Source of the DNA: Nevskia sp.
GTDB lineage: Bacteria > Pseudomonadota > Gammaproteobacteria > Nevskiales > Nevskiaceae
Reading direction: 5' to 3'
NCBI GenBank assembly: GCA_023229645.1
Contig: JALNYU010000015.1
Location: 33,274-97,273, forward strand
Length of the DNA stretch: 64,000 nucleotides
Shown: in pieces, positions 8,419-16,810 of the stretch
Layout of the letters: each line of letters starts with the position of its first letter
How positions within the stretch are numbered: position 1 is the first letter of the stretch
Notes under the pieces: model-generated
What the model was told of the DNA's origin: nothing
What the model saw: the letters and a program-made list of their open reading frames with translations, nothing else
Databases searched by the model: none
Position numbers and translations under genes: made by a program

Positions 8419-8841
8419 CTAACGACTGTCCGACGCGGTGCGCCGTGTCTCTATTACGAAGTCCTGGCCGCGGCCGGGCGTAATCTCGGCGCGGACAGCC
8501 GGCTGAAGAAAGACCTGAGCCTGTTGTTGGGCGTCGGGCCAAACCTTGCTTAGCGCGATCAGCGAGCCGGTGTCCGGCAGCGTGCTCAGCACTGATGTTG
8601 GAGGCTGCAGAAAGGCCAATGCTTGCTGCGTGGCGTCCGCGGGATCGTTTTTGTTATCGGATGTCGCAGCAGGCGACCGGCGGCTCGCCGTACCGGCTGG
8701 CGTATTCGGCTGTAGAAAACGTAGCGCTTGGTTGCGCACGTCAGTCGCGGCGTCAGCGTATCCATGCGGCGCAAACAGAAGCACACAAAGCACGCTCAAG
8801 GCGCTTATTACACCGGGAATAGTGAAACGAATAATCATCAT
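8419..8841 (-). CDS. Secreted leader protein of the mmo operon with three QALxFLQP repeats
   Basis: A 140-residue protein of a type I do not recognise. A signal peptide occupies residues 1 to about 30 (hydrophobic core VISALSVLCVLLFA, then HGYADA). The mature part is low in complexity. It carries three copies of a short repeat: QALRFLQP, QALAFLQP and QAQVFLQP, each preceded by an acidic/Ala/Gln stretch. It has no cysteine after the signal peptide. The start chosen is ATG at 8841, preceded by AGGAG. The sigma-54 promoter lies about 80 nt upstream, so this is the first gene of the mmo transcript, 116 bp before mmoX. A periplasmic role alongside methane oxidation is inferred from position only. 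Confidence 0.75.
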   Translation of the reverse strand: MMIIRFTIPGVISALSVLCVLLFAPHGYADAATDVRNQALRFLQPNTPAGTASRRSPAATSDNKNDPADATQQALAFLQPPTSVLSTLPDTGSLIALSKVWPDAQQQAQVFLQPAVRAEITPGRGQDFVIETRRTASDSR

Positions 8842-8933
8842 GTCTTGCCCTCTCCTCGCAGATAAAACGGCGTCGCAGTTCCGGTCTGACCTTTCCGTCT
8901 GGTCGCTCGTAAATCCGCGCTTAAGAGGTTTAA

Positions 8934-8949
8934 AGCATAGGCTATGCCA
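8934..8949 (-). promoter_or_regulatory. Sigma-54 promoter (-24/-12) of the mmo operon
   Basis: On the minus strand the site reads TGGCATAGCCTATGCT, against the consensus TGGCAY-R-N4-TTGCW. GG and GC fall at exactly the sigma-54 spacing. Transcription would start near 8923 and give a leader of about 80 nt before the secreted-protein ATG. It agrees with the sigma-54 activator encoded at the end of the same operon and with sigma-54 control of known sMMO and BMO operons. Confidence 0.8.
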
Positions 8950-8967
8950 TATTATTATTTTAATTAA

Positions 8968-8980
8968 AATCAATAAATTA
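8968..8980 (+). promoter_or_regulatory. IHF-like site upstream of the mmo sigma-54 promoter
   Basis: The sequence AATCAATAAATTA matches the IHF consensus WATCAANNNNTTR in full. It lies in an AT-rich block between the -24 element and the dyad at 9010-9028, the usual place for DNA bending in sigma-54 promoters. AT-rich sequence makes chance matches common. Confidence 0.5.
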
Positions 8981-9009
8981 CATTATTTTTTTAGATTAAT
9001 ACTAGACGA

Positions 9010-9028
9010 CTGTAAAGAATTTTTACAG
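9010..9028. promoter_or_regulatory. Dyad CTGTAAA-N5-TTTACAG, candidate upstream activator site
   Basis: A perfect 7-bp inverted repeat with a 5-bp spacer, centred about 70 bp upstream of the -24 element of the mmo promoter. This is a fitting place for the enhancer site of a Fis-type HTH activator. Just beyond it are two direct copies of CTATACAC (9033-9040 and 9046-9053), 13 bp apart. Confidence 0.45.
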
Positions 9029-9141
9029 CTGCCTATACACCGACCCTATACACTCTGAAAAGCACCTGACGCCCGCCTAAAAAACGCGCGTAAATGCAGC
9101 ATCCGTTTGTTGTTGCAGTGATTGTTTGCAGCCCCACGTTG

Positions 9142-9347
9142 TTATTGATTCGGCCACAAAATAGTTGAACGAGGTGCTACGCAGCAATTTGAGATCGCAC
9201 TTTTTCGAGACGGCGTGAGTGGCCGAATTAATAATAAAATCAAATTGCTTTGTTATTGATCCGGCCATTTCTCGCTTTCTCGGAAGTGCGGCATCCGGTT
9301 TGGCATTGCACTGTCTTTATTCAACTACTTAATGGCCGGATCAATAA
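9142..9347. repeat. Twin inverted-repeat element, copy 1 (206 bp)
   Basis: Two tandem mini-elements. Unit 1 (9142-9234) is bounded by TTATTGATTCGGCCAC and its near-perfect inverse. Unit 2 (9253-9347) is bounded by TTATTGATCCGGCCATT and its perfect inverse. The outer ends of the pair are also inverse to each other with one mismatch. A second copy at 38188-38393 has the same length and differs at five positions by my reading. There is no credible gene inside. It looks like a non-autonomous MITE or BIME-like element. It lies between the mmo regulatory region and the universal stress gene and accounts for most of the 9054-9366 gap. Confidence 0.85.
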
Positions 9348-9366
9348 GAATGGAGGCGTTTGCACG

Positions 9367-10362
9367 TCAAGCCCACTCGGGCCGTGCGTCCTTCGGCTGT
9401 TCATGTGTAAACCGGCGACAGAGCGCATCAACATCGACCTGTTGTCGCAGTGTTGCCAGGAAGTCGCGCGGCTTCACCACCAGCAGGTCGGAACGCAATT
9501 GCTGCAATAGGGCTTCAGCCGTGCTGCCGAGCAATAGCCGGTCCCAGCCGCTGCGATAAATATTGCCGACGACGGTGATGTCAGCCGAGAGATCATCCGC
9601 AAGCTTTGCGATGACCTCATGCGGGGTGCCAAAGATGCGGTGCCGACAGTCGTGCGGCACCCGGTGGCGCTCGGCGTAGCCGAGAAACGCATCTAAGTGT
9701 TGGGCGAGCAGAGCGTCGTGATGCCGTGCCGCTTGCGTGCCATTGTTCGGCACCAAAAACCACGGCGCTGCCGAGACCACATCGAGCCGGGCTTGGCAGT
9801 GCTCGGCCAAAGCCGAGGCCGCCTCGATAATGCGATCATTCAGACCGCCGCGTAGCGCCGGTTCTTCGGCCAAAACATCCACCGCGGCCAATACCCGCGC
9901 TGGCTCAGGCGGCGACTGCGGAGCAACCAGCATCAGCTCACACGGCAGGAGCCGAATCAGCTTCCAGTCCAACGGCGTAAATAACAAGCGCCGCAGCACT
10001 GACTCGCGCGCAACGTCTTTGATCACGCCGCTAGCGCCCAGTTGTATCGCCTTGGCTAAGATCGCCTCGTGCGGGATCGGCGCCCAGCAGACGTCGTAAT
10101 CGATATGCAGCTGCGGTTGCGCCAGTTCCGCCACCAACGCGCACAGTTGCCGTTTGTAGTCATCGACGACTTTATGACAAGCCGCTTCAATTTCGGGTGG
10201 CCGCTGCGGCGCGTTATGGAGATCAACGAGACCGTCGAACACAAACGCCGACACATGCAGGCGCGCACCGCTCCGGCGCGCTAAGGCCACGGCGCGGCGC
10301 AACGCGGCGCTAGACCCGAGTTCAGAACCAACGATTGCGAGCAGCAATGGTTGCGCGATCAC
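9367..10362 (-). CDS. Tandem universal stress protein (UspA family)
   Basis: About 331 residues with two Usp domains. The first opens with PLLLAIVGSELGSSAALRRAVALA. The second contains ADITVVGNIYRSGWDRLLLGSTAEALLQQLRSDLLVVKP, with the G-x-S/T nucleotide-binding signature near the end. It is cytoplasmic. The start chosen is GTG at 10362, directly after GGAGG; the longer frame to 10407 has no such site. It lies divergently from oleate hydratase across an FNR/Anr-like box, in a block of stress genes typical of the Anr regulon. Confidence 0.88.
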   Translation of the reverse strand: MIAQPLLLAIVGSELGSSAALRRAVALARRSGARLHVSAFVFDGLVDLHNAPQRPPEIEAACHKVVDDYKRQLCALVAELAQPQLHIDYDVCWAPIPHEAILAKAIQLGASGVIKDVARESVLRRLLFTPLDWKLIRLLPCELMLVAPQSPPEPARVLAAVDVLAEEPALRGGLNDRIIEAASALAEHCQARLDVVSAAPWFLVPNNGTQAARHHDALLAQHLDAFLGYAERHRVPHDCRHRIFGTPHEVIAKLADDLSADITVVGNIYRSGWDRLLLGSTAEALLQQLRSDLLVVKPRDFLATLRQQVDVDALCRRFTHEQPKDARPEWA

Positions 10363-10567
10363 CGTAATCCTCCAGCCGCCCGTGTGACCGCGGCGCAAAG
10401 CCGCCAAATGCGCGGCTGGTTGCTTCTAATCATCGTCGGCAGGGACGGCATGCACCCTCCACAGCAAGTGCCGCAACGCCCGGCACCCGCGCGCTCGGCG
10501 GTGCGGCGCCGCACCGACAACCGGCGCCATTGCTCGACATCCTGCGCCTAGTTTCAAATTGCCGCCA

Positions 10568-10581
10568 CTGATCCAGATCAG
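10568..10581. promoter_or_regulatory. FNR/Anr-like box upstream of oleate hydratase
   Basis: CTGATCCAGATCAG is a symmetric match to TTGATNNNNATCAA with only the outermost base of each half changed. Its centre is about 123 bp upstream of the oleate hydratase ATG, so a class II promoter would start near 10616. It may also serve the divergent Usp gene. The rest of the 10363-10697 gap holds nothing else I can support. Confidence 0.65.
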
Positions 10582-10697
10582 CGCCGCAACGGCACCGTCA
10601 ACACAGACTTATAAACCCTCCGGTGCATCGCCAATCGTCATTGCCGCTGATGCGCCGCTCCGAATACCGCGCAATATCCATTTCAATTCGAGGCGTT

Positions 10698-12275
10698 ATG
10701 AATACATCTACAAATGCAAAGGCTTATCTTATCGGCGGTGGCATCGGCAATTTGGCCGCTGCGGCATTCCTAATTCGCGACGGATCCTGGTCCGGCGATC
10801 GGATCTCGATCTTGGAGGCCAGCCCTTTGCTGGGCGGCAGCTTAGATGGCGCTGGCGCGCCGGTTAGCGGGTATTCGTTGCGCGGCGGTCGCATGCTGAC
10901 AACCGATAACTACGAATGCATGTGGGATTTGTATAAATCCATTCCCTCGCTCGGCGATCCGAATCTATCGGTGTACGACGAGACGGTAGCGTTCAATGAA
11001 AAATATCGCTCACATTCGATGGCGCGCTTGGTCGATAAGCGCCGCGCGAATTTACCGGTGAGTTCGATGGGCTTTTCGATGCAAGACCGCATCGAGCTCC
11101 TGAAGCTCAGCAGCGCCGACGAAGATGCACTCGGCGCCAGTTGCATCACCGAACATTTCTCGCCGCATTTTTTTGAAACCGAGTTTTGGTACATGTGGGC
11201 GACGACGTTCGCATTCCAACCTTGGCATAGCGCAATTGAGTTCAAGCGCTATCTGCATCGCTTCATGCTGGAATTTTCCCGGATCGAGACGTTGGCGGGG
11301 GTAAAACGGACGATCTACAACCAGTACGACTCGCTCGTGCTGCCGCTACAGACTTGGCTCGCCGCACAGGGCGTTAATTTCATCATGGACTGCACGGTCA
11401 CCGCACTGACGCACTCCAACGACGATAACGCATTTACGATTACCGGCATCCACTGCCAACGTAGCGGCCACGCCGAAACATTGACCGTTAGCAGTGACGA
11501 ACTCGTTTTCTTGCAGAACGGCTCGATGACCGATGCCTCCAGCCTCGGCTCAATGACCAGCGCGCCGCCTAAATTAAGCAAGGCCGATAGCTGCGGCTGG
11601 CGACTATGGGAACAATTGGCACAAGGGCGGCCGCAGTTCGGCAATCCGGCGGCATTTAACAGCTGCATCGCGCAGTCGTATTGGCACTCGTACACGGTGA
11701 CCCTGCAAGACCCAGCCTTCTTTACCCAAATGCAGAAGTTCAGCGGCAACGAGGCCGGCACCGGCGGGTTGGTGACGTTCAAAGATTCCAATTGGTTGAT
11801 GTCAATCGTGCTTGCGCACCAACCCCATTTCCTTAATCAACCGGCCGGGGTGCAGGTCTTTTGGGGTTATGCGTTGTACCCAGACCGCATTGGTAATTTC
11901 GTAGCTAAGCCAATGGCCGACTGCACCGGCGCCGAAATTCTGCAGGAGCTTTGCGGCCATCTGCGCTTCGATCCAGAAACGGTGGCGAGCGGCAACTGCA
12001 TTCCCTGCCGCATGCCGTACATCACCAGCATGTTCATGCCGCGCCTGCGCAGTGACCGGCCGCTACCGGTGCCGGCGGGTTCGAAGAACTTGGCCTTCAT
12101 CAGCCAATTCGTCGAAATTGCGGATGACGTGGTCTTTACCGTTGAGTATTCAGTGCGCGCGGCGCAAACCGCAGTCTATGCGTTGCTGGGTCTCGACCGC
12201 ACGGTGCCGCCGGTTACCGCGCACGACAAATCCTTGCACACCCAGTTTGAGGCGCTGCTGAAGGCATTTAAGTAG
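10698..12275 (+). CDS. ohyA: Oleate hydratase (FAD-dependent)
   Basis: A protein of about 525 residues in the 67-kDa myosin-cross-reactive antigen family, which hydrates the cis-9 double bond of unsaturated fatty acids to 10-hydroxy acids. The N-terminal FAD site is YLIGGGIGNLAAAAFLIRDG with LEASPLLGGSLDGAG. The family stretches GGRMLTTDNYECMWDL, FWYMWATTFAFQPWHSA and CRMPYITSMFMPR are present. The start chosen is ATG at 10698 after GAGG; an upstream in-frame start at 10623 lies inside the presumed promoter. The family is linked to fatty acid detoxification. The FNR/Anr box upstream suggests low-oxygen induction. Confidence 0.93.
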   Translation: MNTSTNAKAYLIGGGIGNLAAAAFLIRDGSWSGDRISILEASPLLGGSLDGAGAPVSGYSLRGGRMLTTDNYECMWDLYKSIPSLGDPNLSVYDETVAFNEKYRSHSMARLVDKRRANLPVSSMGFSMQDRIELLKLSSADEDALGASCITEHFSPHFFETEFWYMWATTFAFQPWHSAIEFKRYLHRFMLEFSRIETLAGVKRTIYNQYDSLVLPLQTWLAAQGVNFIMDCTVTALTHSNDDNAFTITGIHCQRSGHAETLTVSSDELVFLQNGSMTDASSLGSMTSAPPKLSKADSCGWRLWEQLAQGRPQFGNPAAFNSCIAQSYWHSYTVTLQDPAFFTQMQKFSGNEAGTGGLVTFKDSNWLMSIVLAHQPHFLNQPAGVQVFWGYALYPDRIGNFVAKPMADCTGAEILQELCGHLRFDPETVASGNCIPCRMPYITSMFMPRLRSDRPLPVPAGSKNLAFISQFVEIADDVVFTVEYSVRAAQTAVYALLGLDRTVPPVTAHDKSLHTQFEALLKAFK

Positions 12276-12304
12276 ACACCTGCACGTGCACGTCACTCAG
12301 CGCA

Positions 12305-13399
12305 TCAATCGGTGTGCTGGGCTGGCGCGCCCTCAGCCAGCGGCGGCGCTACCGTACGCTGCCGCGCGCTGAGGTGTAGCCCCAACGCCAGCAAGGTCGG
12401 ACCAACAAACGCGCCCGCAATGCCGAACGCGACCACGCCGCCGACAACGCCGATGAACGTCAGCACAAACGGCAGATGACTGGATCGGCTGATCAGAAAC
12501 GGTTTGATGACGTTGTCGACCGAGCTAATGCCGAGCAAACCATACAGCGCCATGAACACCGCCCACGCACTTTGATCCTGCTTCAGCAACCAAAGGGTAA
12601 CGCCGCCCCAGATCATCGGCGGGCCGATTGGCGCCATCGACAATACGAAGGTCAGCGCACCGAGTAGGAAGGGGTTCGGCGCACCGACGATTGCAAAGCC
12701 CAGCGTGGCGACCATTGCCTGCGCCAACGCCGTGCCCAGCACGCTGAACATGACGCCGGCGACGGTGCGCTGCGCCGTAACCAACAATGCCGTTGCTTCA
12801 TCACCGCCGATGCGCGCAACCGCCTGCTGCAACCAGCGGCCTAGCGCTTCGCCGTCTCGAAATAGCACAAACAACAGCAGTGGCATCAGGAGAATCTGCA
12901 AAATGCTATTGCCGACCAGCCGGCCGGTGGCCAGCGCGAGCTTGCGCGCCGGGTCAGCGAGTTGGCCCAGCAGTTGATGCAGGCGGGCTTGATCGCCAAT
13001 GGTGTCTTGCCACCAGCGCTGTAACGGCGCACCAACGGCCGGTAGCTGGGCAATCCGATCCGCCACCTGCGCGGTATCGCTGCCCCGCCATTGTTCGATC
13101 AGCTTCAACAACCCGCTGACGCCATCGGCCACCGATAGAAATAACAAGCCGACCGGCACGACGACCGCGATGGCAACCAGCGCGCACGCCACGAGGCTTG
13201 CGAGCGTCTGCCGGCCGCCCAGCGTCTGCAGCAACCACCGATACATCGGCCAACTCGAAACAACGACCGCAACCGAAAATAGAATCGCCGAAAAGAAAGG
13301 TTGCAACACCAACCAGCAACCCACCACCAGCAAAAACAGCAGCGCGGTCTGGATGAGTTGTTCGGTGCGGCCGGAAGCCCGGGGCGTCATGGTAGACAC
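12305..13399 (-). CDS. AI-2E family permease (PerM/YdiK type)
   Basis: A 364-residue inner membrane protein with about seven to eight hydrophobic segments, including LLFLLVVGCWLVLQPFFSAILFSVAVVVSSWP near the N terminus and a C-terminal set ending VVGGVVAFGIAGAFVGPTLLALGL. The GPPMIWGGVTLWLL and DNVIKPFLIS motifs are typical of the AI-2E exporter family. The substrate is unknown. It converges on oleate hydratase, with 29 bp between the stops. The start may be the ATG at 13399 or 13390. Confidence 0.88.
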   Translation of the reverse strand: MSTMTPRASGRTEQLIQTALLFLLVVGCWLVLQPFFSAILFSVAVVVSSWPMYRWLLQTLGGRQTLASLVACALVAIAVVVPVGLLFLSVADGVSGLLKLIEQWRGSDTAQVADRIAQLPAVGAPLQRWWQDTIGDQARLHQLLGQLADPARKLALATGRLVGNSILQILLMPLLLFVLFRDGEALGRWLQQAVARIGGDEATALLVTAQRTVAGVMFSVLGTALAQAMVATLGFAIVGAPNPFLLGALTFVLSMAPIGPPMIWGGVTLWLLKQDQSAWAVFMALYGLLGISSVDNVIKPFLISRSSHLPFVLTFIGVVGGVVAFGIAGAFVGPTLLALGLHLSARQRTVAPPLAEGAPAQHTD

Positions 13400-13655
13400 A
13401 CAAAAGTGATGATGTTATCGGTACGCATAGTCAGTCAGCGGCATTCCAAAGAAACAACGGTGGGCGCAATTGCGTGCGCCCGTTTACCGGATTGAGATTC
13501 GATCATATCGATCAACCACCTGCACGGCGACGGCACACTAACCGAGCCGAAAATGCCGGGCTTTCCTGTTCATAAACCCGCATCGCCTAGCAGCCGGCAT
13601 TGCCCAGCAAAACATAAATGTACGTTTACGTGTATTAACAGACACAAGGCGGCAA

Positions 13656-13669
13656 CTGATCCAGATCAG
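13656..13669. promoter_or_regulatory. FNR/Anr-like box upstream of the P-type ATPase
   Basis: CTGATCCAGATCAG, the same 14 bases as at 10568-10581. A class II promoter here would start transcription near 13704. The rest of the 13400-13783 gap shows no other clear feature. Confidence 0.65.
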
Positions 13670-13783
13670 CGTCGCCACGCGGCACCCGCAGCACAGTGGC
13701 AATACTGAATCATGAGGCTTGGCGATGCCGAGAACGCAGCGAGACATCAAAATGCGCGCGCCATGCCACTGCCGGACGGGCCG

Positions 13784-16315
13784 ATGACCACCAATCAGCT
13801 GATCTCGCAGGGCTTGAGTGCCGCCGTTGCCGCCGAACGCCTCGCCGCCGAAGGCTATAACGAATTGCAACGCGCACAGCGGCGCACGCTGCTGAAAATC
13901 GCCCGCGAGGTGCTGAGCGAGCCGATGTTCCAGTTGATGCTCGCGGCTGGCGTGGTTTATCTCCTGCTCGGCGATCCGCGCGAAGCGCTATTGCTGCTGG
14001 GCTGCGCGCTCGGCTCATTCCTGATCACCATCTTCCAGGAGAGCCGCACCGAGCACGCGTTGGAAGCACTGCGCGACCTCAGCAGCCCGCGCGCCTTGGT
14101 GATCCGCGATGGCGTTGCCGTGCGTATCCCAGGCCGCGACGTCGTCCGCGGCGATATCGTAGTCATCAGCGAAGGCGACCGCGTGCCGGCCGATCTGCGC
14201 TTGCACAGCGTGCAAGATCTGCAAGCCGATGAATCCTTGTTGACCGGTGAGTCGCTACCAGTCGCCAAGCGGGCCGACACTGCCCCGCCCAGTGCCGATA
14301 CTCGCGCGCTACAACCGGGCGGCGACGGTCTGCCCTACCTGTTCTCCGGCAGTTTGATCGTTCGCGGCAGTGGTATCGGCGAGGTCTACGCGACCGGCAG
14401 CAACAGCGAACTCGGCAAGATCGGCAAGTTGCTCGGCGAAGTACACAGCGAGCCCACGGCATTGCATGTGCAGACCCAGCGCTTGGTGCGCCGAGTGGCA
14501 ATTCTCGGCCTTGGCCTCAGCGCGCTCATCACGGTGCTCTACGGCCTGATCCGCCACACTTGGCTCGATGGTTTGCTCGCCGGCATCGCCTTGGCAATGT
14601 CGCTACTGCCAGAAGAATTTCCGCTGATGCTAACCGTGTTCATGGCGCTCGGCGCTTGGCGCATGGCCCGGCGCAATGTCTTGACCCGACGTTCGGCAGC
14701 AATCGAAGCGCTCGGCGCCGCCACGGTGCTGTGCAGCGACAAAACCGGCACGCTGACGCAAAATCAGATGCGTGTTGTTGAGCTGCGCTGCAATGGCGCA
14801 ACTTTTGTCGACGCCGATTTAAGCAGCGCTGCAACTGAAACACTGCGCCGCCAAGCGCAATTGGCTTGCAAGGCGCTGCCGGTCGACCCGATGGACAAAG
14901 CGCTGCACGTGCTCGCCGGCACAGCGCCCAATTCGCTGACGCTGCTCCGTGAATATGGGCTCAGCGCCGAGCGGCCGGTGATGACGCTGGTCTGGCAAGG
15001 CGCGGATGGCAGCATCAACGTCGCCGCCAAAGGCGCGCCCGAAGCCATCGCCGACCTCTGCCACGTTGACGACACCCAGCGCGCTGAAATACGGCGCGAA
15101 ATCGATGCAATGGCCGCGCGCGGCCTGCGCGTACTCGCGGCCGCCAGCTGCAGTTGGGGCGGTGCGTTACCGGAAACACCACAGCACTTTCCGCTCCATT
15201 GGCTCGGCTTGCTCGGCTTCTCCGATCCACTGCGGCCGGGCGCCGCAGACGCCATCCGCGAGTGCCGAAACGCTGGCATTCGCGTGGTGATGATCACCGG
15301 CGACTACCCGACCACCGCGCGGGCAATCGCCGAACAAGCGGGGATCGACAGCGCCGAGATGCTGACCGGCGCCGAATTAGAACGCCTCTCCGATACCGAA
15401 TTGCGCGTGCACGTCAGCCGAGCATCGATTTACGCACGCGTGGTCCCGCAGCAAAAGCTGCGCATCGTCACCGCACTGAAAGCCAATGGCGAAATCGTCG
15501 CGATGACCGGCGACGGCGTTAACGATGCACCCTCGCTAAAAGCCGCGCATATCGGGGTTGCGATGGGCGGCCGCGGCACTGATGTCGCCCGGGAAGCAGC
15601 CGGCATCGTGCTGCTTGATGACGACTTCGGCTCTCTCGTCACTGCGGTCCGCCAGGGCCGGCGCATTTACGACAATCTGCGCAAGGCGATGAGCTACATC
15701 CTCGCCGTGCACGTGCCGATTGCCGGACTGACCTTGCTGCCGTTGTTATTCGGCTGGCCGATCATCCTATCGCCGGTGCACATCGTGTTTTTAGAGTTGG
15801 TGATTGATCCGGTGTGTTCAATCGTCTTCGAAGCCGAAGCCGAAGAAGCTGATTTGATGCAACGGCCACCACGGGACGCCCAGGCGCCGCTATTCTCAAC
15901 GCGCCTGGTGGTCTGGAGCATTGCCCAAGGGACCGCTGTGCTGACCCTGGTCGGCGTGCTTTTTTATTCGACGCTGCGGGCCGGTATGCCGGTCGCAGAC
16001 GGTCGCGCGTTAGCCTTTGCGGCGTTGGTCAGCACCAATTTCGGCCTCATTTTTGTCAACCGGAGCTTTAGCGATTCCATCATCACCGCATTACGCCAAC
16101 CCAACGCCGCGCTCTGGCGCATCTTGCTGTTGACCGCGACCATACTCGGATTTGTGCTCTATCTGCCCGCGGCTCGGGAAATATTCCACTTCGGCGTATT
16201 ACACGGCGATGATCTTGCGATCGCGCTCGCATCCGGCCTGGCCCTGCTCGCAGCATTAGAGTGGATTAAGCATGGCATCCGCCGCTACGAGTCGAAAACT
16301 GCCGCTAGCGCTTAG
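13784..16315 (+). CDS. Cation-transporting P-type ATPase (P2 type)
   Basis: About 843 residues. The N-terminal cation_ATPase_N region starts at GLSAAVAAERLAAEGYNEL. The actuator domain has LTGES. The phosphorylation site is CSDKTGTLTQNQ. The hinge is TGDGVNDAPSLKAAHIGVAMG. A C-terminal group of membrane helices follows (VHIVFLELVIDPVCSIVFEAEAEEADLMQRPPR). The membrane segment MSLLPEEFPL supports Ca2+- or Mg2+-type P2 transport; the ion cannot be read from sequence. The start ATG at 13784 follows GGACGGG; the alternatives at 13763 and 13712 lack a ribosome site. The FNR/Anr-like box upstream fits Anr-regulated P-type ATPases of pseudomonads. Confidence 0.92.
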   Translation: MTTNQLISQGLSAAVAAERLAAEGYNELQRAQRRTLLKIAREVLSEPMFQLMLAAGVVYLLLGDPREALLLLGCALGSFLITIFQESRTEHALEALRDLSSPRALVIRDGVAVRIPGRDVVRGDIVVISEGDRVPADLRLHSVQDLQADESLLTGESLPVAKRADTAPPSADTRALQPGGDGLPYLFSGSLIVRGSGIGEVYATGSNSELGKIGKLLGEVHSEPTALHVQTQRLVRRVAILGLGLSALITVLYGLIRHTWLDGLLAGIALAMSLLPEEFPLMLTVFMALGAWRMARRNVLTRRSAAIEALGAATVLCSDKTGTLTQNQMRVVELRCNGATFVDADLSSAATETLRRQAQLACKALPVDPMDKALHVLAGTAPNSLTLLREYGLSAERPVMTLVWQGADGSINVAAKGAPEAIADLCHVDDTQRAEIRREIDAMAARGLRVLAAASCSWGGALPETPQHFPLHWLGLLGFSDPLRPGAADAIRECRNAGIRVVMITGDYPTTARAIAEQAGIDSAEMLTGAELERLSDTELRVHVSRASIYARVVPQQKLRIVTALKANGEIVAMTGDGVNDAPSLKAAHIGVAMGGRGTDVAREAAGIVLLDDDFGSLVTAVRQGRRIYDNLRKAMSYILAVHVPIAGLTLLPLLFGWPIILSPVHIVFLELVIDPVCSIVFEAEAEEADLMQRPPRDAQAPLFSTRLVVWSIAQGTAVLTLVGVLFYSTLRAGMPVADGRALAFAALVSTNFGLIFVNRSFSDSIITALRQPNAALWRILLLTATILGFVLYLPAAREIFHFGVLHGDDLAIALASGLALLAALEWIKHGIRRYESKTAASA

Positions 16316-16384
16316 CGCGCCAATCTAGCCTGTAACACAGCGCGACTCGCTCATTAGGCAGCAGTTCGATAACCTCGCCGCCAG

Positions 16385-16398
16385 CTGACGTGGATCAA
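16385..16398. promoter_or_regulatory. Weak FNR/Anr-like box upstream of the DUF465 gene
   Basis: CTGACGTGGATCAA has one perfect half (ATCAA) and one half with two mismatches. Its centre is about 68 bp upstream of the DUF465 ATG, a distance that fits a class II site with a short leader. Confidence 0.4.
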
Positions 16399-16459
16399 CG
16401 AATGCCAAGCCAGCCTGCACGACAATGCAGATCTGGCCCATTGCTCAAAGAGAACCTCG

Positions 16460-16702
16460 ATGACCGTTGATAAACACGATTTAGTTCACGAATTTCCGGA
16501 ATATCGCGCGCGTATTCACGCCCTCAAACTCAGCGACGCGCATTTCGCCAAAGCATTTAGCGAATACCACGACTTGGATCACGAGATTCGCCGCATCGAA
16601 CAGGGCGTTGAAACGCCGGGGGACGACTACATCGAACAACAAAAGCAGAAGCGCGTGCATCTGAAAGATCGTCTTTACGACATGTTGAAAGCCGAGGCCT
16701 AA
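16460..16702 (+). CDS. YdcH/DUF465 family small protein
   Basis: An 80-residue charged helical protein. The family pattern is HEFPEYRARIHALKLSDAHFAKAFSEYHDLDHEI, followed by a helix rich in Glu, Gln, Lys and Arg. The function of the family is unknown. It is cytoplasmic, with no signal peptide. It stands alone after the P-type ATPase, behind its own weak FNR/Anr box. Confidence 0.85.
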   Translation: MTVDKHDLVHEFPEYRARIHALKLSDAHFAKAFSEYHDLDHEIRRIEQGVETPGDDYIEQQKQKRVHLKDRLYDMLKAEA

Positions 16703-16810
16703 AGCCCGCTACGCCGATGCCGCCGCCACCGTGAAAGCGGCACCATTGGCACCCGACGGCGCGGGCGGCGACACGCGCGATCATCGCCGCCCGCCCGCTA
16801 CAGTCACGCG

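Noticed and set aside
8546..9058. Plus-strand open frame across the leader gene and mmo promoter
   Set aside because: It overlaps the supported leader gene and crosses the sigma-54 promoter; the product has no recognisable domain.
9142..9347. CRISPR-like or tRNA-like structure in the repeat
   Set aside because: Only two units with different interiors and inverted ends; no regular spacers and no cloverleaf.
9250..9510. Plus-strand open frame starting MLLIRPFLA, and its twin at 38296-38499
   Set aside because: Both begin inside the twin repeat element, which is why they look alike, and they diverge at once outside it. The first also runs over the universal stress gene.
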